A stretch of DNA of 64,000 nucleotides from JAYQKL01 sp038142705 (GTDB lineage: Bacteria > Pseudomonadota > Alphaproteobacteria > RS24). A model generated the notes under the pieces. The model was not told the DNA's origin. It did not search any database and saw only the letters and a list, made by a program, of their open reading frames with translations. Both the position numbers and the translations under genes were made by a program. Of this stretch, positions 51,467-60,874 are shown in pieces. Numbering within the stretch: the stretch's first letter is position 1; every line of letters begins with the position of its first letter. The stretch spans positions 620,001 to 684,000 of the forward strand of contig OZ244224.1 of the NCBI GenBank assembly GCA_965217015.1, given 5' to 3'.

Positions 51467-51600
51467 GTCTATTACGCATCTTGCGACCCTTAGTCGGGTT
51501 GCTCGCTGAATATAATACCCTTGCGGGAATAAGCGAGGTTTCCTTGATAAGATGCGAAATAGACACAGCCCGGCACCTGGCCGGACTGACAAGACTGTCA
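51467..51600 (+). ncRNA. candidate structured RNA / cis-regulatory leader of unknown class
   Basis: Non-coding gap with dense nested complementarity. A 16-bp closing stem (51467-51482 with 51549-51564, one A-A mismatch) encloses two hairpins: 51483-51489 with 51496-51502 (7 bp, one G-U), and 51503-51507 with 51532-51536 capped by CCC-TTGC-GGG (518-520/525-527). Two further hairpins follow: 51570-51574 with 51580-51584, and 51587-51591 with 51596-51600. The G-U pair would be an A-C mismatch on the other strand, which favours the plus strand, ahead of the outer-membrane protein gene. I do not recognise a known riboswitch or RNA family. It could instead be a small inverted-repeat element. Confidence 0.5.
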
Positions 51601-51660
51601 TATGTGTCTTTTGCGTCGCGGTGCTTACCCAAACAACAATAATAATAGGGAGGCAAGGAT

Positions 51661-52228
51661 GAAAATTCCTTTTCTAAATTCACCAAAGTTTTGGCTTGTC
51701 ATTATTTTGGGTTTGGCTTTTACGCCTGCTCATGCTGGTGACGGCCAGTCCAATAACACAAATCCTGAAAGCGGTTTTTATGTCGGCTTAACTTATGTCG
51801 ATAGCGAAATTGACTCAGATATTCTCGATACCAGTGGTGACGGGGAAGGCTATACGATTGGATATCGATTTAACAATGGCCTGAGCATCGAATACACCCT
51901 GAACCGCATAGACTATGATGATATTAATTATCATGGCACCAAAGTGACGAATATTGAAGGTGATTTCCAGTTTCTGTCACTCATGTATCAGGGCAAATAC
52001 GATAAGTGGGAACCCTATGTTCGATTGGCTTTTGCCGATAGCGAAGTTGATGAAACTCAAGTCTATGGCAATGGCTCGACAGCCAGCTTCTCCAGCAGCG
52101 ATGATGGCTTTGTCGTGGGCATAGGGACTGATTATGCCTTCACCGATCATGTCAGCCTAAGATTGGATTATTCCATCTATTCTGAAGACCAGGCGGTATT
52201 GAGCTTAGGGCCTGTTATTCGGTTCTAA
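51661..52228 (+). CDS. outer-membrane beta-barrel protein (OmpA/OmpW-like small porin)
   Basis: Protein of 188 residues with a signal peptide (FWLVIILGLAFTPAHAG) and an eight-strand type barrel: ESGFYVGLTYVDSEIDSD, GYTIGYRFNNGLSIEYTLNR, FQFLSLMYQGKYDKWEPYVR, GFVVGIGTDYAFTDHVSLRL and terminal LSLGPVIRF. The ATG at 51661 follows a GGGAGGCAAGG site; the open frame extends upstream into the structured leader but has no better start. Role not determined; expression is likely controlled through the leader RNA. Confidence 0.82.
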
Positions 52229-52258
52229 ACGCTAAAACCGATAGCCCCTGTTATCGTC

Positions 52259-52290
52259 GGGCAATGGCGTGTGTTCATGCGCCATTGCCC
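52259..52290 (+). terminator. stable hairpin between outer-membrane protein and lipoprotein genes
   Basis: A perfect 11-bp stem, GGGCAATGGCG (52259-52269) with CGCCATTGCCC (52280-52290), loop of 10 nt. No T-run follows, so it is an RNA-stabilising or weak terminator structure rather than a classical terminator. Confidence 0.5.
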
Positions 52291-52326
52291 GCCCCTCAAA
52301 AATATCAAGAAAGTTAAGAGGAAATG

Positions 52327-52737
52327 ATGAAACCTTTACTTACCAACATAATCATGATGGCTATGGCAGCCATGACCATTTCAGCCTGCGCTTCGGTTGC
52401 CTCTGGCACTGACCAAACGCTTCTGCTCTCAACAAATTGTAAGGGAGCTGCAGAACCAGGCGCTCAATGCACTTTAAGCAACTCAAAAGGTGAATGGGAA
52501 GCAACGACGCCCAGCAAAGTGCCTATCAAAAAATCTTTTGGAAAACTGACTGTTACCTGCACGAAAGATGACCGAAAAGTAGAAGAAACCTTCAAATCGG
52601 GCAGTGAAGGTAGCTTTTGGGGCAATATTATAATTGGTGGCGGCATCGGAATGTTAGTTGATGCTGGCAGTGGCGCGGGATTTAGCTATCAGGATACGCT
52701 GGCATTAGACCTTCCACCGCCCTGTGACAACCGATAA
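52327..52737 (+). CDS. hypothetical lipoprotein
   Basis: Protein of 136 residues with a lipoprotein signal (IIMMAMAAMTISACASV) and a C-terminal glycine-rich hydrophobic stretch (SFWGNIIIGGGIGMLVDAGS) followed by PPPCDNR. The double ATG at 52324/52327 follows AAGAGGAA; the second has better spacing. The text around ASGTDQTLLLSTNCKGAAEP resembles the 'conserved lipoprotein with GYF-like beta domain' group seen in many proteobacteria, which I cannot name firmly. The next lipoprotein gene begins 12 bp after its stop. Confidence 0.72.
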   Translation: MKPLLTNIIMMAMAAMTISACASVASGTDQTLLLSTNCKGAAEPGAQCTLSNSKGEWEATTPSKVPIKKSFGKLTVTCTKDDRKVEETFKSGSEGSFWGNIIIGGGIGMLVDAGSGAGFSYQDTLALDLPPPCDNR

Positions 52738-52749
52738 GTGGAGGGAGCC

Positions 52750-53271
52750 ATGAAAATCAAATTTATTGCCCTATTCGCCGCTCTGACGCTTGCAGCCTGC
52801 GCTGAACCATCACGGGTCGCACAAATGACTATCAGCGAGTTACATTTGCAAAAACCTGTGCCGTCGACTCTGAAAAATAATATTTATATTGGAGAGGTGT
52901 CAGGCGGCAAGTCAACCAATCCAGCACTGTATTCAAATGTTGATGACCACGCTTTGTCAGAAGCGATGAAATATAGTTTGGAGTTTGCTGGCTTATACGC
53001 CCCCTACCCGCAGGGTGCTTATAAGCTGGACATCACCCTGAATGAGCTGAAACAACCAATGGGAGGTTTGTCACTTAAAGTTAAATCTGACATCAGCTAT
53101 CGGATTTCTGGCACATCACGAACAGAGGAGTTTAACATTGAGGCGACTAGTGTCGTACCAATGGGTGACGCAATTTTGTTTTCCGACAGATTAAGAATTG
53201 CCAATGAGCGTTCCATTAAGGAAAATTTTGGGAAGTTTATTTCGCAACTTATGGAAAAATTCAGGCGCTGA
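52750..53271 (+). CDS. hypothetical lipoprotein
   Basis: Protein of 173 residues starting at the ATG at 52750, which has a GGAGGGAG site; an in-frame GTG 12 bp upstream lies in that site. The signal IKFIALFAALTLAACAEPSR ends in a lipobox. The mature part looks like a mixed alpha/beta domain: IYIGEVSGGKSTNPALYSNV, SEAMKYSLEFAGLYAPYPQG, AYKLDITLNEL. This pattern is seen in small envelope lipoproteins of unknown role that are induced with outer-membrane proteins. Probably co-transcribed with the preceding lipoprotein gene. Confidence 0.72.
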   Translation: MKIKFIALFAALTLAACAEPSRVAQMTISELHLQKPVPSTLKNNIYIGEVSGGKSTNPALYSNVDDHALSEAMKYSLEFAGLYAPYPQGAYKLDITLNELKQPMGGLSLKVKSDISYRISGTSRTEEFNIEATSVVPMGDAILFSDRLRIANERSIKENFGKFISQLMEKFRR

Positions 53272-53356
53272 GGCACACAATAACCTACCCACAAGCACGC
53301 AATGTGGTGCGGGTTTTGAGCGGCTGATTTTCAATGATAAATGGTCGGGGGGAAAG

Positions 53357-53433
53357 TGGTCGGAGTTGCAGGATTCGAACCTGCGACCCCCTGGTCCCAA
53401 ACCAGGTGCGCTACCAGACTGCGCCAAACTCCG
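53357..53433 (-). tRNA. tRNA-Pro(UGG)
   Basis: On the minus strand CGGAGTT pairs with AACTCCG, then A and encoded CCA. The anticodon loop TTTGGGA gives TGG. 77 nt. Confidence 0.95.
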
Positions 53434-53503
53434 ACAGAGAATATGTCGAATTCTTACAGCCTAGTCCGAGCTAAATCAAGCCAGAAAAGTGGTTTTTCGG
53501 AAA

Positions 53504-54133
53504 TTAATTGCCCGATGAGCCAACGACAGAAAGTTTTTGCTCAATCATGCGTGCACGTGTGGCCATCAGCCCTTTTGGGCCCTCACCATAAGCAACCTCG
53601 ATATGTTCCTCAGGTTTGATATCTTCAATACCAGCTTCCCGCAAAACTTCCATATGAACAAAAATATCCGGACTTTTTTCATCTTTCGTCACAAATCCAT
53701 ATCCGCGAATACGATTAAACCACTTAACTTCAACGCGCACGAAATCACTGATTTCCTCAATATCACTCAAAATGCTTGTTGGTCGCACGCGATATTCAGG
53801 GATAATGGCCTCCGTATTATCAACCGCGATAATTTTATCGACCTGTCGCCCCTGCTCTAGCTTCACGACCTCGCACTTTACCCGCGCACCAGGATATATC
53901 ATATCATGGCCCGAACGCTTGAGGACGGAGTGATGCACCAAAACATCGCCCTCGCCATCATCAGTGATGATAAAGCCAAACCCTTTTTTCGGGTCAAACC
54001 ATTTCACCGCACCCTCTAGTTCTTGAGTGTTCGAAGAACGGCCTGTTTCTTTTTCAGCTTCATCTTGCGTTTGCGCTGCTGACACATTTTCTTCATCGCC
54101 CTGTGTCTCAGGCAATTCATTGTTTTCTGACAT
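53504..54133 (-). CDS. double cold-shock-domain protein
   Basis: RNA/DNA-binding protein of 209 residues with an acidic disordered start and two cold-shock domains. The first has GAVKWFDPKKGFGFIITDDG and DVLVHHSVLKRSG; the second has VEVKWFNRIRGYGFVTKDEK and DIFVHMEVLREAG. RNP1 (KGFGFI / RGYGFV) and RNP2 (VLVHH / IFVHM) are visible in both. Two-domain CSPs of about 200 residues are an alphaproteobacterial form. It acts as an RNA chaperone or transcription antiterminator. Confidence 0.93.
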   Translation of the reverse strand: MSENNELPETQGDEENVSAAQTQDEAEKETGRSSNTQELEGAVKWFDPKKGFGFIITDDGEGDVLVHHSVLKRSGHDMIYPGARVKCEVVKLEQGRQVDKIIAVDNTEAIIPEYRVRPTSILSDIEEISDFVRVEVKWFNRIRGYGFVTKDEKSPDIFVHMEVLREAGIEDIKPEEHIEVAYGEGPKGLMATRARMIEQKLSVVGSSGN

Positions 54134-54204
54134 GGTACTTTCTTACATTCTTATTATTCTTGTTTATGTGGCTACCTAACCACATCTTTTTATAGCACAA
54201 AATA

Positions 54205-54241
54205 AACCACCGAGAAAAGTTTTCAATTTCTCTCGGTGGTT
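54205..54241 (-). terminator. rho-independent terminator of nhaD
   Basis: An 11-bp stem (54205-54215 with 54231-54241) with a 15-nt loop, followed on the minus strand by TTTATTTT. It lies between the nhaD stop and the start of the cold-shock gene. Confidence 0.75.
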
Positions 54242-54292
54242 CAAATAGTTGTGAACATTCAAAAGCTCACAAAATGGGCTTTCACCCCGTTT

Positions 54293-55705
54293 TTAGTTCA
54301 GCACGAGCGGCACACCATCAAATAAATGGGCGTTCCAGACCAGATGCACCCAAATGCTGGCGGCATAGCCAAGCGCGATGGCCCATGTCCAACGCAAATG
54401 CGAGAAGAAGGTATAAACACCTCTGGCCTGACCCATCAAGGCCACACCGGCAGCCGACCCAATAGATAGCATTGAGCCACCAACACCCGCTGTCAGCGTT
54501 GCCAGCAACCATTGCCCTTCGTCCATCGCAGGGAACATAGTTAACACAGCAAACATGACCGGAATATTATCAACAATCGCAGATAAAACACCGACCAGAA
54601 TATTTGCATTGGTTGTGCCAAGATCCTCATACATAAACTTAGAAGCGACTTCCAAATAACCAAAAACCGATAGGCCGCCAACGCACATTAAAACGCCATA
54701 GAAGAACAATAATGTGTCCCACTCGGCGCGGGCGACTTTAGAGAACAAGCTGAACGGGCCATCAGTTTGGCTTGAGGTTTCGCCTTTGGCTTTGAGATAA
54801 AAACCAAAAAAGCCCAAAAGACCCAAGCCGCTCATCATACCAAACACAGGTGGCAAATGCAGGAATTGGTGACCGCTCACAGTCACGGCAATGGTGAATA
54901 AAAACAGCGCGATAATCCGCTTCGCACCCAGACGCATTTTCACCGTGCCTTCACCACTTGCTGGCTGCTCATTTGGTATCGCAAAATGCATAATCGCGGC
55001 GGGCACAACATAATTCACAACTGATGGGACAAAAATCGCGAAAAAGTCAAAGAAACCAAGCACGCCTTTTTGCCAAACCATCAATGTCGTAATGTCACCA
55101 AACGGGCTAAACGCACCCCCAGCATTGGCTGCCACAACAACATTGATACAACCCAGCGAAACAAATTTCAGATTGCCGGCCCCAACCGCCATCACAACGG
55201 CACACATAAGCAGCGCAGTCGTGAGGTTATCAGCTATGGGCGAGATGAAAAAGGCCAGCACACCCGTAATCCAAAAGACTTTGCGGAAACTAAAATTGCG
55301 GGCCACCAACCAAGCGCGCAATGTTTCAAACACCTGACGCTCGGTCATGGCATTGATAAATGTCATCGCCACTAATAAGAAGATGAACAGTTCCGCAAAT
55401 TCGAGGAACACATGACGAAAAGCACCTTCAAGAGCGTGTGTGTCATAGCCCTGATTGCCAACAGCAATAGCAACAATTGCCCAAATCAGGCCAGCCGCCA
55501 CCATGACAGGCTTTGATTTTGGTAAGTGAATGAACTCTTCAACCATCACCATCGCATAAGCAACAACGAAAATGGTAATGGCGGTCAGGCCATAGGCTGT
55601 CATGGTCAAATCCAGCACCAGCGCGCCTTCGGCGGCCAAAGCCGCAGGGCTTGCCCCGAACAAAGCCAGACACATTACAGATAAAAACGAAAAGATTTTA
55701 GTCAC
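54293..55705 (-). CDS. nhaD: NhaD-type sodium/proton antiporter
   Basis: Inner-membrane Na+/H+ antiporter of the NhaD/ion-transporter superfamily, about 470 residues and a dozen membrane segments. The GTG at 55703-55705 has a strong GGAGGAAA site and gives a signal-like start (TKIFSFLSVMCLALFGASPA); an in-frame ATG 48 bp upstream has none. Motifs: IADNLTTALLMCAVVMAVGA, NAGGAFSPFGDITTLMVWQK and AIVDNIPVMFAVLTMFPAMD. Salt-loving marine bacteria commonly carry it. Confidence 0.9.
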   Translation of the reverse strand: MTKIFSFLSVMCLALFGASPAALAAEGALVLDLTMTAYGLTAITIFVVAYAMVMVEEFIHLPKSKPVMVAAGLIWAIVAIAVGNQGYDTHALEGAFRHVFLEFAELFIFLLVAMTFINAMTERQVFETLRAWLVARNFSFRKVFWITGVLAFFISPIADNLTTALLMCAVVMAVGAGNLKFVSLGCINVVVAANAGGAFSPFGDITTLMVWQKGVLGFFDFFAIFVPSVVNYVVPAAIMHFAIPNEQPASGEGTVKMRLGAKRIIALFLFTIAVTVSGHQFLHLPPVFGMMSGLGLLGFFGFYLKAKGETSSQTDGPFSLFSKVARAEWDTLLFFYGVLMCVGGLSVFGYLEVASKFMYEDLGTTNANILVGVLSAIVDNIPVMFAVLTMFPAMDEGQWLLATLTAGVGGSMLSIGSAAGVALMGQARGVYTFFSHLRWTWAIALGYAASIWVHLVWNAHLFDGVPLVLN

Positions 55706-55786
55706 GATTTCCTCCAAATTAAGATGAAGGAATATTAGCGATTCGATTCTCAAAAGAATAGCGAAATCGGACGAAAACCGCGTTTT

Positions 55787-56521
55787 TTAGACGATTTTTA
55801 CCTGCGCGAGCGTTTGACTGATATCTTCATTCAAAACAAGGTCTGCATCTTGGTCCAATGGCGTTTTATCACGATTTATAATCACCAGTTGCGCGCCACA
55901 TTGCTTAGCGATGAGCGGGAACTGGTTGGCCGGCGACACAACCAAAGAAGATCCAATGGCGATAAAAAGGTCACAGTTTTGTGTTGCTTCAAGCGCTTTT
56001 TGCATTGGCTCTTCAGGCATGGCTTGGCCAAATGAAATGGTTGCCGATTTCACATAGCCGCCACATTGTTCACAATTGGGCGCAGTTTGCGTTTCAAGAT
56101 AATGCTTTTTCATGTGTTCAATGTCATAAACCACATGGCAGTTTAGGCATTTTGCATAAGTGCCATTGCCATGTAACTCAATCACCTGCGCGCTTGGCAC
56201 GCCCGAATTTTGGTGCAGATTATCAATATTTTGCGTAATCACATGGCTGACTTTGCCAGCCTCCACCATATGTGCGATTTTGAGATGTCCCTGATTGGGT
56301 TTTGGCACACCGATTTCTTCATCAAGCAATATTTTGCGCCGCCAAGTTTCATTGCGCATATCCTGCGATGAAATAAAGTCTTGAAAATCAATCGGCGCGT
56401 AACGCGACCAAACCCCATTAGGTGTTCTAAAATCAGGCACACCTGAATCCGTGCTCATGCCCGCGCCAGTAAAAACCACAGCACGGGCGCTTTCCTCTAT
56501 CAATTCTTGTAAATTCAGCAT
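55787..56521 (-). CDS. cobB: NAD-dependent protein deacylase, Sir2 family
   Basis: Sirtuin of 244 residues that removes acyl groups from lysine using NAD. NAD motif FTGAGMSTDSGVPDFRTPNG, catalytic HGNGTYAKC, TQNIDNLHQNSGV, zinc ligands in CLNC and CEQC, and GSSLVVSPANQFPLIA. The ATG at 56521 follows GGTGAGG; an in-frame ATG 27 bp upstream is less likely. Stand-alone gene. Confidence 0.92.
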   Translation of the reverse strand: MLNLQELIEESARAVVFTGAGMSTDSGVPDFRTPNGVWSRYAPIDFQDFISSQDMRNETWRRKILLDEEIGVPKPNQGHLKIAHMVEAGKVSHVITQNIDNLHQNSGVPSAQVIELHGNGTYAKCLNCHVVYDIEHMKKHYLETQTAPNCEQCGGYVKSATISFGQAMPEEPMQKALEATQNCDLFIAIGSSLVVSPANQFPLIAKQCGAQLVIINRDKTPLDQDADLVLNEDISQTLAQVKIV

Positions 56522-56609
56522 TTGCGCCTCACCCAGCCAGACCCACATAATTTAATATAGAAAATTTAGTGCCAGAAGCGAAGATTTTTGGAACTAAGTT
56601 CAGGACATA

Positions 56610-56633
56610 AAAAAACACGCCGACAGGGCGTGG
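56610..56633 (-). terminator. rho-independent terminator downstream of tRNA-Glu
   Basis: CACGCC (56617-56622) pairs with GGCGTG (56628-56633) with a five-base loop, followed on the minus strand by a run of T residues (56616-56610). It ends the recJ-tRNA-Glu direction of transcription. Confidence 0.8.
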
Positions 56634-56681
56634 TTTCTTAAATATATAAACAACTTAAAGTTGTAATCTCTAGAAATAACT

Positions 56682-56756
56682 TGGCACGCCCTAGGGGAAT
56701 CGAACCCCTCTTTCCAGGTTGAAAACCTGGCGTCCTAACCGATAGACGAAGGGCGC
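56682..56756 (-). tRNA. tRNA-Glu(UUC)
   Basis: On the minus strand GCGCCCT pairs with AGGGCGT (terminal G-T), then G and encoded CCA. The anticodon loop TTTTCAA gives TTC. 75 nt. Confidence 0.95.
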
Positions 56757-56818
56757 ATTCAAGTTATGAGCAGGATATAGCCCAGCTTTGAAAACTTTTC
56801 AAGCAAGATAATGAAAAC

Positions 56819-58597
56819 TTATGCAAGCGCGACATCTTGTATCATGAATTGCACATTTTTGCGCCCTTGCCAGTCATCAGCCCGCAAATATCCGGCAATA
56901 TGCAAGGGGGCTTTGGTCTGATACAGCATCTCCCTGACCGGCTCTGCAATTGACGCGAAAGCGATGGCCTTGAGGTTTTTACCGCCTTCGGAAGATAAAA
57001 TACAGCGCACATGATTCTCTCCCACAATATCGGCTTTCACAACCCGTGCGGCAGGTATCACAAATTTTGGTTCAGGGCTATCCGCACCAAATGGCCCAAT
57101 TTGCTGAAACATGTCATAAAATTCTCGTGTTGCCGCACTTGTGCTGATCGTGGCGTCCACCATCATAGTTTCAGGCTGGTCAAAGCTCATTGTACCCAGC
57201 TCTTCATCTAAATAGGTTTCAAATGCCGCTAGCTGGCCATCTGCCAGCGTCACGCCCGCCGCCATCGCATGTCCGCCACCACCTGCAATAACATTTTTGC
57301 GCACAGCTTTAGCAACTATTTGACCAATATCAACAGAGGCAACAGACCGCGCCGAACCTTTGCCATTATTTTCGTCATCTAATGCAACCACAAAACAAGG
57401 GCGGCGGTATTTATCCTTCAAACGCCCTGCCACAATGCCAATCACGCCAGCATGGAACTGCCTGTCCGCTAGCAATAACGCTGGGGGCAAAGCATTACGG
57501 GTGGCTAAAATCTCAGCAACCATTTCTTCCGCCCGCGCCAAAGCCTTATCCCCAATATCCCTGCGATCCTGATTCAACTCGTCCATGCGCAGAGCCAAAG
57601 CGGCGGCCTCATCCGGATCTTGGCTTGTCAGCAACCGAACGCCCAAATCACTCGCCCCGATACGCCCGCCAGCATTGACGCGGGGCCCTAACTTAAACCC
57701 ACAATCAAAAGCAATTGGCACGCTATCAAGCTTGCAAATATCAGCTAAAGCCTTGAGGCCAATATTTTGGCGCGCACTCATGATTTTTAACCCCTGATTC
57801 ACAAATGCACGGTTGACGCCAATCAATGGCACAACATCACAAACCGTCCCCAATGCCACCACATCAAGCAACTGCATTAAATCTGGTTCAGTTCCGCTCT
57901 CAAAAAATCCTGCCTGCCGCAAAGCGCGGTTCAGGCCAACCACCAAAAGAAAAGTCACCCCCACAGCGGCTAAATAACCAAGACCGCTTTCATCATCTGC
58001 GCGCCTTGGGTTAATAAGCGCAAAACAACGCGGCAGCTCGGTTCCGGTCTGGTGATGGTCTGCCACAATCACATCTAAGCCGATTTTTTCTGCGGTTTCT
58101 AAGGCCTCATGCGCCATGGTGCCGCAATCGACTGTCACAACCAGCCGCGCCCCATTTTGTTGCAATTTTTCAAAAGCCGGGCCATTGGGTCCATACCCTT
58201 CTTTCATGCGGTCAGGAATATAAGCCTCTATATCAATATTGAGCTGGCGAAAATAATTTATCAACACAGCCGATGAGGTTGCGCCATCAACATCATAATC
58301 CCCAAAAACAGCAATTTTTTCGCCAGCGATAATCGCATCAACCAAACGCTTAGTGGCTTTATCCATGTCTTTTAATTGCGAGGGGTCGGGTAAGAGCTGG
58401 TTTAATTTTGGCGATAAAAATGTTTCAACATTCTCAAGCGGCACTTTGCGTAATGCCAGCAAACGAGCCAGTGCATCAGGCAAACCAAAACGCTGCGCCA
58501 TCGCCATCGCCATACGCTCATCGGTTTCGCGCATCACCCAATGACGGGCCGCCGCAGATTTGTCAACGCCCAACACCGTCTGTTGCGTGGCTTGCAT
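56819..58597 (-). CDS. recJ: single-stranded-DNA-specific exonuclease RecJ
   Basis: 5'-3' exonuclease of recombination and mismatch repair, 592 residues. DHH motifs: VFGDYDVDGATSSAVLINYF, VDCGTMAHE, VIVADHHQTG and INPRRADDE; DHHA1 motif GGGGHAMAAGVTL at about residues 428-440; C-terminal OB-like domain. It ends the conserved aminotransferase-hom-glpX-recJ block; glpX stops 1 bp before its start. Confidence 0.95.
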   Translation of the reverse strand: MQATQQTVLGVDKSAAARHWVMRETDERMAMAMAQRFGLPDALARLLALRKVPLENVETFLSPKLNQLLPDPSQLKDMDKATKRLVDAIIAGEKIAVFGDYDVDGATSSAVLINYFRQLNIDIEAYIPDRMKEGYGPNGPAFEKLQQNGARLVVTVDCGTMAHEALETAEKIGLDVIVADHHQTGTELPRCFALINPRRADDESGLGYLAAVGVTFLLVVGLNRALRQAGFFESGTEPDLMQLLDVVALGTVCDVVPLIGVNRAFVNQGLKIMSARQNIGLKALADICKLDSVPIAFDCGFKLGPRVNAGGRIGASDLGVRLLTSQDPDEAAALALRMDELNQDRRDIGDKALARAEEMVAEILATRNALPPALLLADRQFHAGVIGIVAGRLKDKYRRPCFVVALDDENNGKGSARSVASVDIGQIVAKAVRKNVIAGGGGHAMAAGVTLADGQLAAFETYLDEELGTMSFDQPETMMVDATISTSAATREFYDMFQQIGPFGADSPEPKFVIPAARVVKADIVGENHVRCILSSEGGKNLKAIAFASIAEPVREMLYQTKAPLHIAGYLRADDWQGRKNVQFMIQDVALA

Positions 58598-58598
58598 C

Positions 58599-59570
58599 TT
58601 AATCTCTGTTAAATTTATCCAGCTTGCTGTGGCAGCTTTTAATCCAGCGCACAGTGCCGCTTGGGGCTCTTAAAACCATTGTATCCGTCCAGACATTCTC
58701 GCCCTCCTGACGCACACCGTCAACTAAAGAACCGCTGGTCACACCCGTCACAGACAGAATAACATCACCACTCGCCATTTCTGACAGGTCGAATTTTTTA
58801 TCAAAATCAGTCACGCCCATTTTGCGGGCGCGTTCTTTTTGTTCATCGCTATCTGTTACCAGTCGCCCCTGCATCTGGCCACCAACTGCACGCAGTGCCG
58901 CGGCAGCCAACACACCTTCTGGCGCGCCCCCTGTGCCCATATACATATCAATACCTGTTTTGGGGTCTGTTGCGTGCATCACACCCGCCACATCGCCATC
59001 ACTAATAAGGGTTACATAGGCCCCAGCATTGCGAATATCACTGATAATCTGCTCATGACGCGGCCGGTCAAGCACGCATACATTTATCTGGTCAACAGTT
59101 ACACCTTTAGCATTCGCTAATGCCTTCACATTATCCGCCGCAGAGGCATCTAAATCTATCAGCCCTTCAGGATAGCCGCCCCCAATAGCAATTTTTTGCA
59201 TATAGGTGTCTGGCGCGTTTAGCAAACTTCCTCGCTCTGCCACTGCAATCACAGCCAAAGCGTTATTCATACCCTTTGCCGTTAGGGTTGTTCCTTCAAG
59301 CGGGTCTAACGCAATATCCACTTTCGGGCCTTTGCCTGTCCCAACTTTTTCACCAATGAAAAGCATCGGCGCTTCATCGCGCTCGCCTTCACCAATCACC
59401 ACTTCGCCATCTATATCTATCGCATTCAACTCACGACGCATGGCATCAACAGCTGCTTGGTCGGCGGCTTTTTCATCGCCGCGCCCAATCCATGGCGCGC
59501 ACGCTACTGCTGCTCTTTCTGTGACACGCACAATCTCTAAAACTAAATCGCGATCCAATTTTTCACTCAT
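58599..59570 (-). CDS. glpX: class II fructose-1,6-bisphosphatase
   Basis: Gluconeogenic phosphatase, 323 residues. Li+-sensitive-phosphatase motifs: GRGDEKAADQAAVDAMRREL, VIGEGERDEAPMLFIGEKVG, DIALDPLEGTTLTAKGMNNA and GTGGAPEGVLAAAALRAVGG. The hom-glpX-recJ order is usual in alphaproteobacteria. Needed for growth on organic and amino acids taken up by systems such as aapJQMP. Confidence 0.95.
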   Translation of the reverse strand: MSEKLDRDLVLEIVRVTERAAVACAPWIGRGDEKAADQAAVDAMRRELNAIDIDGEVVIGEGERDEAPMLFIGEKVGTGKGPKVDIALDPLEGTTLTAKGMNNALAVIAVAERGSLLNAPDTYMQKIAIGGGYPEGLIDLDASAADNVKALANAKGVTVDQINVCVLDRPRHEQIISDIRNAGAYVTLISDGDVAGVMHATDPKTGIDMYMGTGGAPEGVLAAAALRAVGGQMQGRLVTDSDEQKERARKMGVTDFDKKFDLSEMASGDVILSVTGVTSGSLVDGVRQEGENVWTDTMVLRAPSGTVRWIKSCHSKLDKFNRD

Positions 59571-59588
59571 TGCATTTCCTATATGCTT

Positions 59589-60866
59589 TTAATTTTCACT
59601 CGTCATAACAGGCATCACACTCACCGCCTCGCCTATGGCATCATTGGATTGCAATGATTTAAGCGCGTTCTCTATCGCTTGAATAGGTGCCGTATGGGTT
59701 ATGAATATCACAGGTCGGGTTGAGTCGCCATTATCAGGGCCTTTTTGAATGACCTCTTCAATGGAAACACCATTTTCTGCCAGAATAGATGTCACCTTTG
59801 CCATGCTGCCTGTTTGGTCTATCAATGATAGCCTTAAATACCATGCAGTTGGTGATAATCCATGACAAGCTTTCATGGGGCTTAAATCCCCCGCAGCCAG
59901 ACCAAAAACCGGCGGCATTGCGCCTCTTGCCACATCATTCAAATCAGCCAGCACAGAAGACGCCGTCGCCGCCCCACCTGCTCCTGGCCCTTGCAGCATC
60001 ATGCTGTCAATCATATCCCCATCAATTTGCACCGCATTGGTGACACCCTGAATATGCGCCAACGGCTCGTTATCAGGAATAAGGCACGGCCCAACCCATT
60101 GCAAAATGCCAGCTTCTGTCTGCTCGCTTAAAGCCACAAGCCGTATGACACAATTAAAATGCTTGGCATATTGAAAGTCTTTATCACTCACATTGGTGAT
60201 GCCTGTAATCTGAACATGCTCAAATTCTGGTTTGACCCCAAATGCCAAAGACGCCAAGAGCGATAATTTTTGGCCCGCATCAATCCCCTCAATATCAAAA
60301 CTTGGGTCAGCTTCTGCAAAGCCCAGCTCTTGCGCTTTTTTCAAAGTTTCCGCAAAACCGACATTTTTAGCTGCCATTTCCGACAGAATATAATTACATG
60401 TGCCGTTCAAAATTCCGCGAATGCGCGTTACCTTATTCCAGCTCAATGCTTCTCTAAGCGTTTTGATAATTGGTATGCCGCCGGCCACTGCCGCCTCATA
60501 AGCCAGTGACACTTGATTTTTTTCAGCCAATTCTGCCAACTCAAACCCTTTTTCCGCCAGCAGGGCCTTATTTGCTGTCACCACATGTTTGCCTTGCGCC
60601 AATGCAGATTTCACCAGCTCATAAGCCAGCCCGTCGGCGCCGCCAATCAATTCAACAACGACATCAATATTGTCCTGCTCGACAAACGCGAGAGGGTTAT
60701 CATACCACGCCAACCCATCAAGCGAAAAACCCCGCTCTTTATTGCGTTCACGCGCACTGACTGCGACAAGCTTCAGCCCATCGACTTCATGGCTTAATAA
60801 TCTTTGCGCCACATTGGCACCCACTGTACCAAGACCCGCAATCGCGATATTAAGGTTTTTGGACAT
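59589..60866 (-). CDS. hom: homoserine dehydrogenase
   Basis: Reduces aspartate semialdehyde to homoserine, for threonine and methionine. 425 residues with NAD motif IAGLGTVGANVAQRLL, GTCNYILSEMAAKNVGFAET, the catalytic region GFAEADPSFDIEGIDAGQKL and a C-terminal ACT domain (LSLIDQTGSMAKVTSILAEN) for feedback control. It starts 8 bp after the aminotransferase stop, so the two are co-transcribed. Confidence 0.96.
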   Translation of the reverse strand: MSKNLNIAIAGLGTVGANVAQRLLSHEVDGLKLVAVSARERNKERGFSLDGLAWYDNPLAFVEQDNIDVVVELIGGADGLAYELVKSALAQGKHVVTANKALLAEKGFELAELAEKNQVSLAYEAAVAGGIPIIKTLREALSWNKVTRIRGILNGTCNYILSEMAAKNVGFAETLKKAQELGFAEADPSFDIEGIDAGQKLSLLASLAFGVKPEFEHVQITGITNVSDKDFQYAKHFNCVIRLVALSEQTEAGILQWVGPCLIPDNEPLAHIQGVTNAVQIDGDMIDSMMLQGPGAGGAATASSVLADLNDVARGAMPPVFGLAAGDLSPMKACHGLSPTAWYLRLSLIDQTGSMAKVTSILAENGVSIEEVIQKGPDNGDSTRPVIFITHTAPIQAIENALKSLQSNDAIGEAVSVMPVMTSEN

Positions 60867-60874
60867 TTTAATCT

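Noticed and set aside
51467..51600. 6S, SRP or tmRNA as identity of the structured region
   Set aside because: The conserved cores of these RNAs (SRP GGAAG/GCAG loop, tRNA-like end of tmRNA, long open bubble of 6S) are not present.
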